From positions 3,543,277-3,607,276 of the forward strand of contig MU271143.1 in NCBI GenBank assembly GCA_021432605.1: 64,000 nt of DNA, read 5' to 3'. Origin of the DNA: Coniochaeta sp. PMI_546 (lineage: Eukaryota > Ascomycota > Sordariomycetes > Coniochaetales > Coniochaetaceae). Positions 11,201 to 20,887 of this stretch are shown one piece after another; within the stretch, counting starts at the first letter, position 1; each line of letters starts with the position of its first letter. Position numbers and translations under genes: made by a program. Below the pieces are notes generated by a model. The model worked only from the letters and a program-made list of their open reading frames with translations, was not told the origin of the DNA and searched no databases.

Positions 11201-12682
11201 GAAGCACAGAGAAATTGGGGTACCTTCAGTGGCAGAACATACCTGCAGCCGCTCAGGAGTGCATATATGTAAGTGTACACTGGGAGACGGCGGCTCGATA
11301 GCCTTATCGGGGTTACACGGTCGACTACCACTGATGAAACGGGCGCTGAATGGTGCCTTTTTTCCTGTCACAAGCGATTGGAAGACTCTGGCTTGGCAAA
11401 TCTGATGGGACACGACCCAAGGGCCTCCTCTTCATCCGCTCGTTGCTTGTACCCTAATGGGGAGCCAAGATGCAAAGGAAGAATCGAAGCCGGCGGTAGA
11501 ACAAACACCCCGGAAGTTCGATGGCAACCCCTGCACCTGCTCCGATGCACCAGTTACTAGCTCGTTTCGAAATCAGCCTTACGGTCCTCCACTGCAGATC
11601 ACAACTATATTTCTAAAGACCATTTTCTGTCACCAGAGATCGATGACGATGGTTCTCTTCGTCCAGCTGAGCGCGGGACTTGGCCGATGGCACAGCGAAC
11701 AGGAACTGCCTAGATAGCAAGTGGCTTTCGTAGATCTTTTGTGCTCAAGCTGTCGTCTGGCCACCATTCTGCAGTTGACATCAATGAGACCCAAGGTCGG
11801 CTGCCGGGCAACAAGTATTAATCAAGGATATAGTCTATACGATGGTGTGTTATCCAGGATCTGGTGCACTGCGCCGCAGCTTGCAACGTCGTTAGATGGT
11901 GGAGGGGTCGATGGACGCAGTTGTTCGCGTCCCAGCCTGCTTGAAGCCCGGAACCCTCTCTGTGTAACATCTCATTCCATACGCTTCATTGGCTCAGTAC
12001 CTCATGCAGTCTTTACTCCGTCGTTCGTCCCTCAAGTGGTGGGCTCGACAACCAACCTATAGAATGGCGGCCCTTCACAGCGGTCATCAAATGCAACACC
12101 CTTGCATCAAATTACCATCGTCTTGGTAGCACGATCCCCTGTCTTCCTCTCCTTCCAAATGCCTTCTAGAAGGTTTCACATCTCTCGGCACTTCAATTGG
12201 TGTGTGTTGATGGACCAGAATCATTGTGCATTTCTAGGTTACTTCGAGGTCTTCATGGCAGTGACGGGAAAACTACCAGCACATCTTGTTCTGGGGGTGG
12301 GCACGCTAACACGGCGTAGGCCCCCAATCTGGGTGCTTAACATGCATATTTTCGTCTTCCTGGAAGGATGTGGTGACTCGCTTTGCCCAGCTGTCCTCCA
12401 TCTTCAGTCCGGACAGCTCGAGTTTCCTGTGTGTGTGTGTGTGAGTATATGTATATACATATATCAAGGATCCAGTGTCCTCATCATGACAGTGGCATCC
12501 ATCCTTTCTCTATCAGCTCCCACTTTAATCCCTAGATCCTATTTTCTCTTTCGTCACAGTCACTACAGTTTATTCACCTATTGTGAAGCTCATTGTGTTC
12601 TCTCGTCGTAATCCCTGCTTCTCCTTATATAACACATTCGTCTCTCAAGCTATCTCGTCCCATACCCTCTGCAACGGCAGCG
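8274..12682. other. 4.4-kb stretch without a convincing protein gene
   Basis: The proximal part (8.3-8.8 kb) is the MFS promoter. Beyond it, all frames on both strands are short, mutually overlapping and mostly lack an ATG (for example 9718-9918 minus, 10833-11093 minus, 11721-12062 plus). Base composition is ordinary, with no RIP-like bias, so it does not look like a decayed transposon of the kind at the right end. Non-coding RNA genes cannot be excluded. Confidence 0.5.
12428..12464. repeat. Microsatellite: (TG)n followed by an AT/GTATA-rich tract
   Basis: An uninterrupted TG dinucleotide run at 12428-12443 passes into an alternating purine/pyrimidine TA-rich tract. It lies about 220 bp upstream of the orphan ORF at 12683. 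Confidence 0.8.
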
Positions 12683-13336
12683 ATGGAGAACCAAAACGAC
12701 ATGTTGACGCCGCCCGAATCCTTAGTCATTGGAGAAATTGTCTCCAGAAGCTCTAGGTGGGTGTCGCTACCTCTCTACATATCTTCGTTGCAATCATGTC
12801 TAACAAGGAGACGCCACAGAGAGCAATCTTCCGAGCAGCGACCCCTGACCACACCCCGATCTGAGGCTCATGCTACCGGTCACTCAGTCAACGGTGACAT
12901 CCGCCAAGGGGCATTGGATGACGCTGCTCAATATGTCCCTGATGACCTTACTCTGTTCTCTGGCGCTTGTTTTCAAGAGCACTTTCGATCCCTGCAATAC
13001 GCATCGAGCGTGACGACAAACTGTAGCGTTCCTTTGCCGTATCATGAGCTCCGTCCAGACGTTGTCCCCAAGTGCCACTCTGACAATGGTCATCACGACC
13101 CAGACGTTGAACAGCCTCAATACCTGTCTCGCATGGCCCGCTCGGAGTCACCAGCAGCTATCGTCCATCTGTGGCAGGTGCAACAAGACGACTGGAAGAC
13201 ACATGGTCCAACCCGCTCTGTCACCCAAGCCAAAAGACGTCGCAAGCACAGAGTACGACAGAGCCTCAACAAGATCGACGCGCTACTGCCCGGTAAAGAG
13301 ACAGTTATCAACGACAAGAAAGATCATCAGGAATAG
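12683..13336 (+). CDS. Hypothetical protein, no recognised domain
   Basis: The frame opens at ATG 12683 (MENQNDMLTPPESLVIG) and stays open to TAG at 13336, giving 217 residues unspliced. A possible 63-nt intron (12757-12819, donor GTGGGT, branch-like TCTAAC, acceptor CCACAG) is a multiple of three, so splicing would leave 196 residues in the same frame. The product is hydrophilic with a basic QAKRRRKHRVRQSLNKID segment near the C-terminus that could be a nuclear signal. A TATA-like TTATATAA lies about 55 bp upstream of the ATG. I recognise no family. It could be a lineage-specific gene or a chance ORF. Confidence 0.4.
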   Translation: MENQNDMLTPPESLVIGEIVSRSSRWVSLPLYISSLQSCLTRRRHREQSSEQRPLTTPRSEAHATGHSVNGDIRQGALDDAAQYVPDDLTLFSGACFQEHFRSLQYASSVTTNCSVPLPYHELRPDVVPKCHSDNGHHDPDVEQPQYLSRMARSESPAAIVHLWQVQQDDWKTHGPTRSVTQAKRRRKHRVRQSLNKIDALLPGKETVINDKKDHQE

Positions 13337-13726
13337 ATGATAGCATTCCACGAAGGAGTCGTCCATGACAATCGGAAGGGAGTTGCCCGCCTTGTATTCT
13401 ATTATTTGCTTTTGCTATGTATGTCTTTCCTACTCATGATCAATATAATGACGCTCGAATATGGATGGGAAGGGGCATGATCCTGGATAGGAATAGGGAA
13501 ATGGACATGTGATAATGCTGGGGGAGTACACCTATGGAGGCTTCTACCATAAGCCGAGTTCTGATTTCACCAACTGGTTATAGGGAATGGATTTTGGGAA
13601 CTAATCACGGCGTGTTGGGAGGATATTGGCTTACACGGAGTATTTACAATATAATATTTGAGCTGGCCTCACTCAATGTGGGATAGACACCGTATGCCTG
13701 TAACCGTCACTGCACCAACATACCCC
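13337..13726. other. Intergenic region, convergent 3' flanks
   Basis: 390 bp between the orphan ORF (+) and the FSH1-type hydrolase (-). It is AT-richer than its surroundings, as expected of 3' UTR sequence. No gene was seen. Confidence 0.5.
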
Positions 13727-14592
13727 CTAACTTCCTGCAGGCAACCCCCTAATCAGCTCAGCAATCTTCTCGCTCACGCTGGTCGACCGCGGTATATCAT
13801 GCCCGCCACCATGGTCAAACATCTTCCTATCAGTACAAAAATACGCCAGCTGCATGCTACTCGGCCACCTCGGATCCTTGGCACCGTAGATATGCACAGT
13901 CGGTATGTTGATCCGCAAATCATCCGGCACCGTCGTGAAATCTATGCCAAACACGTCCCTCTCCTCCGGCATGACGGCTGGGTCATGTATCAAGTCCGAG
14001 GTATCATCCCACAGGCCGATTCCGTGTTTAATCTGATCCAGGTTGGCGGCCATGTGCGCCAGATTCGCCGCCTTTTGCTTCATGACCCTCACTGTCTGGT
14101 CGTTGACGCCGTGCGCTTTGGGGGAGACCTTGTATCCCAGGTCTTCGAGCACGGCAAAGGGTATACCGCCGCAGATGAAGATGACGGATTTGAAGGGGAG
14201 TGGCTCGGAGGGGTTCTCGCGGGAGTGGTAGAGGAGAAAACTGAAGGCCAGCGAGCAGCCTTGCGAGAAGCAGCAGAGGGCATCGTAGGGTCCGTTCTCG
14301 GAGATGTGGTCCAGCAGGCGCTGGTGCGAGCCCCGTATCAAGGAGGTGGTGGCTTGCGGCCACCAGGTGTAGGTGCCGGAGTCGTACATGACCTTGATCC
14401 CAGGGGCTGGAGGGCCGGGGAAGGGGGCGTCGACGAAGTCGAAGGTATAGTCGGGACCGAGTTTGGAGCGGAAAGCAGCTGGACGAAATGGTTAGATCAA
14501 ACTTGCAACCAGGGATGTGAAGGGCGCATACCGGTCTGGGACTTGAAAATCGCACCGCTCGTGCCTTGGCCGTGGAGGCAGAGGAGCTTCAT
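13727..14592 (-). CDS. FSH1-family serine hydrolase
   Basis: Exons 14592-14532 and 14478-13727 (intron 14479-14531, GTATGC donor) give about 270 residues. This alpha/beta hydrolase opens with MKLLCLHGQGTSGAIFKSQT, typical of the fungal FSH (OVCA2-like) family, followed by DFVDAPFPGPPAPGI. The nucleophile is Ser92 in CCFSQGCSLAF. The remaining triad candidates are Asp in GAKDPRWPS and His in HGGGHDIPR near the C-terminus. There is no signal peptide, so it is probably cytosolic. Members include carboxylesterases and thioesterases that release polyketides, but no polyketide synthase is nearby, so a general esterase role is the safe call. Confidence 0.9.
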
Positions 14593-15279
14593 CGTTCTAG
14601 ATTGTACCTAAGATCTGACTTGCTATCCATCACCAATGTCGGTAAGACAGGAGAAGACATGTATATGGCCATCTGAAATGATACTGCTACTCTGGCTTTA
14701 AGTGTGATTACGAGGTAACGGATTGTGTAGGCTTCGGGGTTCCTTGGAGACAGTCCGGAGTCCACTTAAGCTACGGCTGAAGTCAACATCGGCTGTCATG
14801 CAGGTTCCCGAGGCTCCTGACATGCTACATGAGAAGTGCATCATTCTGTGCAGAAATTTTGGTCGGCGGTATGCCGATTTCCGTCCTGTCGGTGTATTGT
14901 CGTCCCAAAATTGCCCGACATGTCGGGCAGCACTGTCAGCAATTCCAAGCTAAAGTTTGGAGAGTCCCGGCTTCAGATGGATAAGAGCAGTCCGGCAGCA
15001 CAATATCGTGCCAGAGACTGATGGTAATCGTTATTCATACACTACTTGTACAGTATAACATAGCGTTGCCAACTTTAACCTAAAATCCAGAACAGACCGA
15101 GACTCCAGCAGTTCCATCTTCAACTTTTCCGTAACCATAACATTCTAGTTTTCGTCGTGAGATGACATGTCTTCATAACTGAGAAGGAAATCAATTCTCC
15201 AATCGCTGATGCTCGCTCAAAGGACCAAAAAAAAGACCGCTTTCACAATCGTCATATCACATAGGACCACCAAGAGTTC
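14593..15279. other. Intergenic region upstream of FSH1-type gene
   Basis: 687 bp holding the FSH1-type promoter and the 3' flank of the next minus-strand gene. No supportable ORF or RNA gene was seen. Confidence 0.5.
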
Positions 15280-16287
15280 TTATGACTCACGTCGCATTCC
15301 CTTCTTCACGTGATGCCCCCCTAACCCATGTTTGGCAGCCGGCTTCGTCACCAGGTTCCCCAGAGCAAAGGTAGCCACCTGTTTAGCAAGGCCATGTCTC
15401 ACGCCACCCTTCATCTCGGGCTTGCGCTGCTCGATGAAAGTGTCTACCATTGCGGCACCAAGAGCGGTCGTCAGCACCTTGGTGCCCTTCTTGCCTATCC
15501 AGGGGCTCGGGTCGTCCTGTAGCTTGACTGCCGCCATGGCGCCAGCCTGGAGGGCCGCTCTGGCGGCACCCATGAAGACGTCATGGTTCGTCTTGGGGCT
15601 CTTTGGCGGGGAGGAAGAGCGTGACGATGCGCGCGCGCGATGGGATGAGGCTGGTAGGGTTGAGCTGCGCTTGGGACCACGTGATTTGTGGGATGAGGGC
15701 GGATAGTGAGATGTTTCCCGGCGAGAAGGACGGTGGTCGTGGTTGTAGCCGTGGTCTGACTTGGGTGGCGGCACTGTAGTTGAAGAACGGTGACGACTGC
15801 TACCTACGGCGCTTCCGGCGCCGCTGTGTCTAGATCGTCTGTCATGCTCCTCATCGCCATATCGTTGGCGTCGCCCGTCCTCGGACGAGCGAGATCGAAC
15901 CGATCTTTGCGACTCTTTGTGTCTTCGGTCTTGGCTGGGAGAGGCTTGGCGCCGCCGCGGAGGAGAATCGTATCTGGTCGGAGATGCGTATCTGGCTGGA
16001 GACTCGTGACGTCGTCTCGGAGGAGACTCTTGTCGGCGCTTCGGTGGAGGGTCTTCTCTCTGTTTGGCAAAGTAGGGGTGGAAGGCCGGTTCGTCGTCGT
16101 CGGAGATATAGTACTTGTCACGAGGATTGTAGTAAGAGTCGTCCTTGGCGTACTTTGGACGCTGAGGCCGATCTTCTTCCTTTACACGGTTCTTGTTGGG
16201 CGGTTGTGACCTGTGCCGACGGCCATTGTCGCGGTGGGTGTAGTAGTCCTCGGTGTCCAGATCGTCAGGTCGGATTCGGCCTGGCAT
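15280..16287 (-). CDS. Conserved-looking fungal protein with RS/RH-rich N-terminus and helical C-terminus
   Basis: A single exon of 335 residues from ATG 16287 (MPGRIRPDDLDTEDYYTHR). Residues 1 to about 235 are strongly basic and low in complexity, with repeats of SPPRRR, SPARY, HESP and long runs of Arg, Ser, His and Pro, so likely disordered and phosphorylated. Residues of about 238-320 form an Ala/Gly-rich, probably helical region (AARAALQAGAMAAVKL, WIGKKGTKVLTTALGAAMVD, GLAKQVATFALGNL). This part looks like the conserved domain of a fungal family I cannot name. The C-terminus is basic. The RS-rich half recalls splicing-associated proteins, but there is no RNA-recognition motif, so no function is assigned. 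Confidence 0.75.
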   Translation of the reverse strand: MPGRIRPDDLDTEDYYTHRDNGRRHRSQPPNKNRVKEEDRPQRPKYAKDDSYYNPRDKYYISDDDEPAFHPYFAKQREDPPPKRRQESPPRRRHESPARYASPTRYDSPPRRRQASPSQDRRHKESQRSVRSRSSEDGRRQRYGDEEHDRRSRHSGAGSAVGSSRHRSSTTVPPPKSDHGYNHDHRPSRRETSHYPPSSHKSRGPKRSSTLPASSHRARASSRSSSPPKSPKTNHDVFMGAARAALQAGAMAAVKLQDDPSPWIGKKGTKVLTTALGAAMVDTFIEQRKPEMKGGVRHGLAKQVATFALGNLVTKPAAKHGLGGHHVKKGMRRES

Positions 16288-16441
16288 CCTAAGAGCCGAT
16301 GTATAGTACAGTGAAATGTTTCAAAAAGTGTAATGAAGAACAGAACTGTATTTGTGTTTAGAACGTAGAAAAGATGCAAGATTCAAATGGTACTTCTTAG
16401 CTTGAGGGTAGGTAGACTTAGATGTATGCTCAAATGAACAC

Positions 16442-16977
16442 TTAAGGAACAAGAACTTTGATGTCCTCTATCCTCACTAGAGGTAAGGGATCACCCTTAT
16501 ACCCGCATCCATCTCCACAGGGCCAGAAGCGCCTCCCACGTCCAACATGGATAATGGAGGGGACCCTGAAGAGTTGCAACGGATGGCCTCGATCTGGAAC
16601 AGGGTACACATGATTGTGTCTGATCCATTGCAGTCCCGAACGCGTCACTTGCGTTGAACCAAATGCGGCAATTGGCCAGCTGTGTTCGGGCTACTGGAGA
16701 GAAAAGCCGCAGGACACGGCACGTATGGTTTGAACTTCCCTTCATTGTCGATGATGCTGGGTGTGCTGTCCAACGTAGAAGGTGGGGCGACAATGTTGTA
16801 ATGCCAAGTGATGTCATCGCCTAAGCTTTTCTCGCTGGAGATCCAGTGCTTTGCATAACCTTCCACGTCCTGATTAGCTGTGCCGAGCAAAGGTCTAAAA
16901 GTCGCAGCGTCCCGTCTGTACATCTGCTGAAAGATGCCCCACTTTCCTCTCAGACAACGGCAGCCGCCGCAGTTCAT
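16442..16977 (-). pseudogene. Small unrecognised gene, apparently frame-broken
   Basis: Reading minus from ATG 16977, the frame MNCGGCRCLRGKWG runs 110 codons to a stop at 16645. A second frame, one base out of register, is open over the junction and continues with LQLFRVPSIIHVGRG, FWPCGDGCGYKGDPLPL and VRIEDIKVLVP to TAA near 16442. The two halves have coherent, protein-like composition and would form one product of about 178 residues if a base were restored near 16648. Alternatively a short intron could join them, but no splice pair I tried restores the second frame. I do not recognise the family. It could also be two chance ORFs. Confidence 0.35.
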
Positions 16978-18269
16978 GTGAGGAGTGACTGGATTGAATG
17001 TCGCGATTTTACACAGTAGCTCGACTATCAGCCCATCATCTCCAACGCTCTGGACCTCGTCAGCCGTGCCACCTTCGGTTTGACCATCACCTTATCTTCC
17101 TGTAGAGCGCCAAGGTCCTATTGGGATGGCCCAGGCCCCTATAGCAGAGCACCTTTGACTCTCTCACGGGTTATAATACATGTATTATGCTGCTCAAGAC
17201 GGCGGGCACGAGCAGACGACCACCGCTTTTTTGACGTCAGGGTCCAAGAACTGGCCACACTTTTCGCATCCATGATACCTGAGACGACGACAAGGATCGA
17301 TTTCAAAGATCCCGAAATGTCACATGACACATGCTCGGAGGTAAATCGCGTCTTGCATGTCGTCGTATATCACTCCACGCTGCTGTCCAAAGATGTTGGA
17401 TTTGCTGATCCGCGCGATGCGATTGCAACCTGCCTAGAATATAAACAGTCCCTTTTGACCTGTTGGCTGGTTAGAACCGTAGAAACTCCCGCACGTGCCC
17501 TCATGACACTGCTCTTGAGGCCTGGAAGGTATCTTATGATAATCAAGCCAACAACATGTTGCATGGGCCAGAGAGAGGGTAAAAGAGCGAACGGTCACAG
17601 CGACGCAGTATGCGATGATGAGACCATACAGTGCAGACGTGTTTTCACTCCCAGCAGGATGAGGTTGTCACCACTTTCTGAATGTGCCAAACTTCAGATA
17701 AACATCCACGCTATCCTGTGCAAATACGAGAGTTGACCTCCCCTTGTTGGAAGCGAAAATGGTGTACGATTCGAGTACCGTGGCCTGAGAAATGCTTCAC
17801 TCAGGAGTAAGAGCACGTAGCGGCACATTGGAGCTTTCAAGAAGGTCTGTCGTGGCCATCAACGCATTGGGCGAAAATCAGTAGGTACAAATCATACTGT
17901 AGACCTTGCTGCCCAGTCGACTGCACAGTAGAAGCATTCAGCAACAGTACTAACAACGAAACTGGGTTAGCCGGGCTAGCGGAGCAGTTTGCTGGTCGCC
18001 GGCCCGACAATCATCCGGAAAAAACAAGGGTATCCCGAGGTTCTGAGCAGATGGCCCATTCGGGTCTAGCGGCTTTCCTCGAGCTTCCATGAGCCGTGCA
18101 GCATTTTTTTCTGGCAATCATCGGAAAGCTTTTCAATCTCCTCCTGGCCTCCTTCTCCATCTACATAAATCATCTCACCACATCACCCCGAATACCCGAT
18201 CCTCACTTCTTGATACCTCCTCTGTCTGCTCCATCATCACAAATTAGCGGTTCTTGTTCAGAGTTCAAG
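16978..18269. other. Intergenic region with mtHsp70 promoter
   Basis: 1.3 kb. A plus-strand open frame at 17080-17736 starts at TTG. Its first ATG is at 17272 (154 codons), and it shows no motif, so it is not called. The mitochondrial Hsp70 promoter should lie in the right part. TTCAAGAA at 17836-17843 fits the core TTCnnGAA dyad of a heat-shock element about 430 bp upstream of the ATG. A CT-rich leader precedes the start codon. The HSE assignment is weak because only one dyad was found. Confidence 0.45.
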
Positions 18270-18923
18270 ATGCTTGCTTCCCGTCTTTCCAGAGCCGTAA
18301 GTTCGGTCACGCGCGGTTTTGCGAGAAGCCACAGCTAACATCAGGACAGCTTCCGAGGGCAACCTCAGCAGCTTCGCGCTCAGCGTTCCTGCGCAAGCCT
18401 CTTACTCCAGCCTTTGCCCGCTTCGAGTCTACAGATGAGAAGGTCAAGGGTGCCGTCATCGGTATCGATCTTGGTATGTCTCAATTCACACATTTCCAAC
18501 TACTCGGAGAGCTCGGCGGTTACTAACGCACCCTTCCTAGGTACCACGAACTCTGCCGTTGCCGTTATGGAGGGCAAGATCCCAAAGATCATCGAGAACG
18601 CAGAAGGTGCTCGCACAACACCATCAGTCGTCGCCTTCACAGAGGATGGCGAGCGGTTGGTCGGTGTTGCTGCCAAGCGTCAGGCCGTCGTCAACCCGGA
18701 GAACACCCTCTTTGCCACTAAGCGGTTAATTGGTCGCAAGTTCAAGGATGCCGAGGTTCAGCGCGATATCAAGGAGGTCCCCTACAAGATCGTCCAACAT
18801 ACCAACGGCGACGCCTGGGTCGAGGCTCGTGGACAGAAGTACTCTCCCTCACAGATCGGTGGTTTCGTCCTGGGCAAGATGAAGGAGACAGCCCAGGCCT
18901 ACCTCGGCAAGGACATCAAGAAC

Positions 18924-18955
<32 letters not shown>

Positions 18956-20411
18956 TTCTCAGCGTCAAGCCACCAAGGATGCTGGTCAGATTGCCGGCTT
19001 GAACGTTCTCCGTGTCGTTAACGAGCCCACCGCTGCTGCCCTTGCCTATGGTCTTGAGAAGGAGGCCGACCGTGTCATCGCTGTCTACGATCTCGGTGGT
19101 GGTACCTTCGATATCTCCGTCCTGGAGATCCAGAACGGCGTGTTCGAGGTCAAGTCCACCAACGGTGATACCCATCTTGGTGGTGAGGACTTCGATATCC
19201 ACCTCGTCCGTCACCTCGTCCAGCAGTTCAAGAAGGATTCCGGCATTGATCTGTCGGGTGACCGCATGGCTATCCAGCGTATCCGTGAGGCTGCTGAGAA
19301 GGCCAAGATTGAGCTGTCCTCGTCGCTCGCCACTGACATCAACCTACCTTTCATCACTGCCGACTCTTCCGGCCCTAAGCACATCAACACCAAGTTGACT
19401 CGTGCCCAGCTCGAGAAGATGGTCGACCCCCTGATCAGCCGCACCGTTGAGCCCGTCCGCAAGGCGCTCAAGGATGCGAACCTTCAGGCCAAGGACATTC
19501 AGGAGGTCATCCTTGTCGGCGGTATGACTCGTATGCCCAAGGTCTCCGAGTCCGTCAAGAGCATCTTTGGCCGCGACCCCGCCAAGTCCGTCAACCCCGA
19601 TGAGGCTGTTGCCATTGGTGCCGCAATCCAGGGTGCTGTCCTCTCCGGTGAGGTGAAGGATCTCCTCCTCCTCGACGTCACTCCTCTTTCCCTCGGAATT
19701 GAGACACTTGGTGGCGTCTTCACCCGTCTGATCAACCGTAACACAACCATCCCCACCAAGAAGTCCCAGGTCTTCTCCACCGCTGCCGACTTCCAGACTG
19801 CTGTTGAGATCAAGGTTTACCAGGGTGAACGTGAGCTCGTCAAGGACAACAAGCTCCTTGGCAACTTCCAGCTCGTTGGCATTCCTCCCGCACACCGTGG
19901 TGTTCCCCAGATCGAGGTCACCTTCGACATTGACGCCGATTCTATTGTGCATGTCCACGCCAAGGACAAGTCCACCAACAAGGATCAGTCCATCACTATT
20001 GCTTCCGGCTCGGGTCTCTCCGACTCCGAGATCGAGCGCATGGTTGAAGATTCTGAGAAGTACGCCGAGCAAGACAAGGAGCGCAAGGCTGCTATCGAGT
20101 CTGCCAACAAGGCCGACAGCATCCTCAACGACACCGAGAAGGCCCTGAACGAGTATGCCGACAAGCTCGATAAGACCGAGGCTGACGGTATCCGCGAGAA
20201 GATTGCCTCTCTCCGCGAGTTCATCGCCAAGAGCCAGTCTGGCGAGGGCTCTGCCACCGCCGCCGAGATCAAGGAGAAGACCGATGAGCTCCAGGTTGCC
20301 AGCCTGAACCTCTTCGACAAGATGCACAAGGCCCGCGCGGAGTCTGGCGAGTCCTCCGGCAGCCAAGAGTCCGCCCCCGAGGGTGACAAGAAGGATGAGT
20401 CGAAGCCTTAA
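18270..20411 (+). CDS. SSC1: Mitochondrial Hsp70 (Ssc1-type)
   Basis: Exons 18270-18296, 18350-18473 and 18541-20411 (introns 53 and 67 nt, the second with a perfect TACTAAC branch site) encode about 673 residues. The matrix chaperone drives protein import with Tim44 and folds imported proteins. The presequence MLASRLSRA followed by basic, Ser-rich residues precedes the ATPase domain. The Hsp70 signatures are [16 protein letters not shown] (across intron 2), [16 protein letters not shown] and [12 protein letters not shown]. The substrate-binding domain begins near [17 protein letters not shown], and the acidic-basic tail ends GDKKDESKP. Length and motifs match bacterial-DnaK-type Hsp70, not the cytosolic form (no EEVD). 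The third exon is strongly C-ending in codon use, as expected for a highly expressed gene. Confidence 0.97.
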
Positions 20412-20887
20412 GCGACACTTCCGTCATCTTTCTTGAATACCCTTCCTCATTTCCCTTGTCATATGTCTGAGTAGCTCCGGAGCGTTGTTTGGTCGACAAG
20501 ACCGTAGAGTCCCTCTTCTCTTTACCTGTATTCACTTGTACTCATATATTCCCCCCCTTTCAGGCGGCTCATCCCTTGTTTATCTTACTCAAATCCTTCT
20601 GTCTAATCACTTTGCAAACGGACGGGAGTGGCGTTCTTGAGAGCATCAAAAAACTACTTTTTGCGATTGGGAGCAAAGCATCATGGGTTTTGATGATGTA
20701 ACGGCATGGAAAGGGGGCCAAGGACAGGCCGGCTTGTAACTGTGTAGAGTCGAGAAAGACAAATATAATGTTGAATCCCCCCTCACACTCGTGTCTTTTG
20801 AAATCCATCGCCCTTGTGTACTGAAATGCTGCACTTATTTACGCCCTTTGATGATGCTAAGATATCCGATGCCATTGCTACACATGA
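20412..20887. other. Intergenic region, convergent 3' ends of mtHsp70 and multicopper oxidase
   Basis: 476 bp, T-rich near the mtHsp70 end. It is 3' UTR sequence of two convergent genes. No further gene was seen. Confidence 0.5.

Noticed and set aside
12428-12464. CRISPR-like or satellite array
   Set aside because: It is a simple dinucleotide run. No spaced direct repeats occur anywhere in the window, and CRISPR is not expected in a fungus.
17080-17736. 218-codon plus-strand open frame
   Set aside because: It starts at TTG, its first ATG comes 64 codons in, no motif is visible, and a frame of this length is not rare by chance in a window this size.
19344-20366. 340-codon minus-strand open frame under mtHsp70
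   Set aside because: It is the mirror of the highly biased codon use of mtHsp70 (Leu/Gly/Val-rich shadow) and has no independent support.
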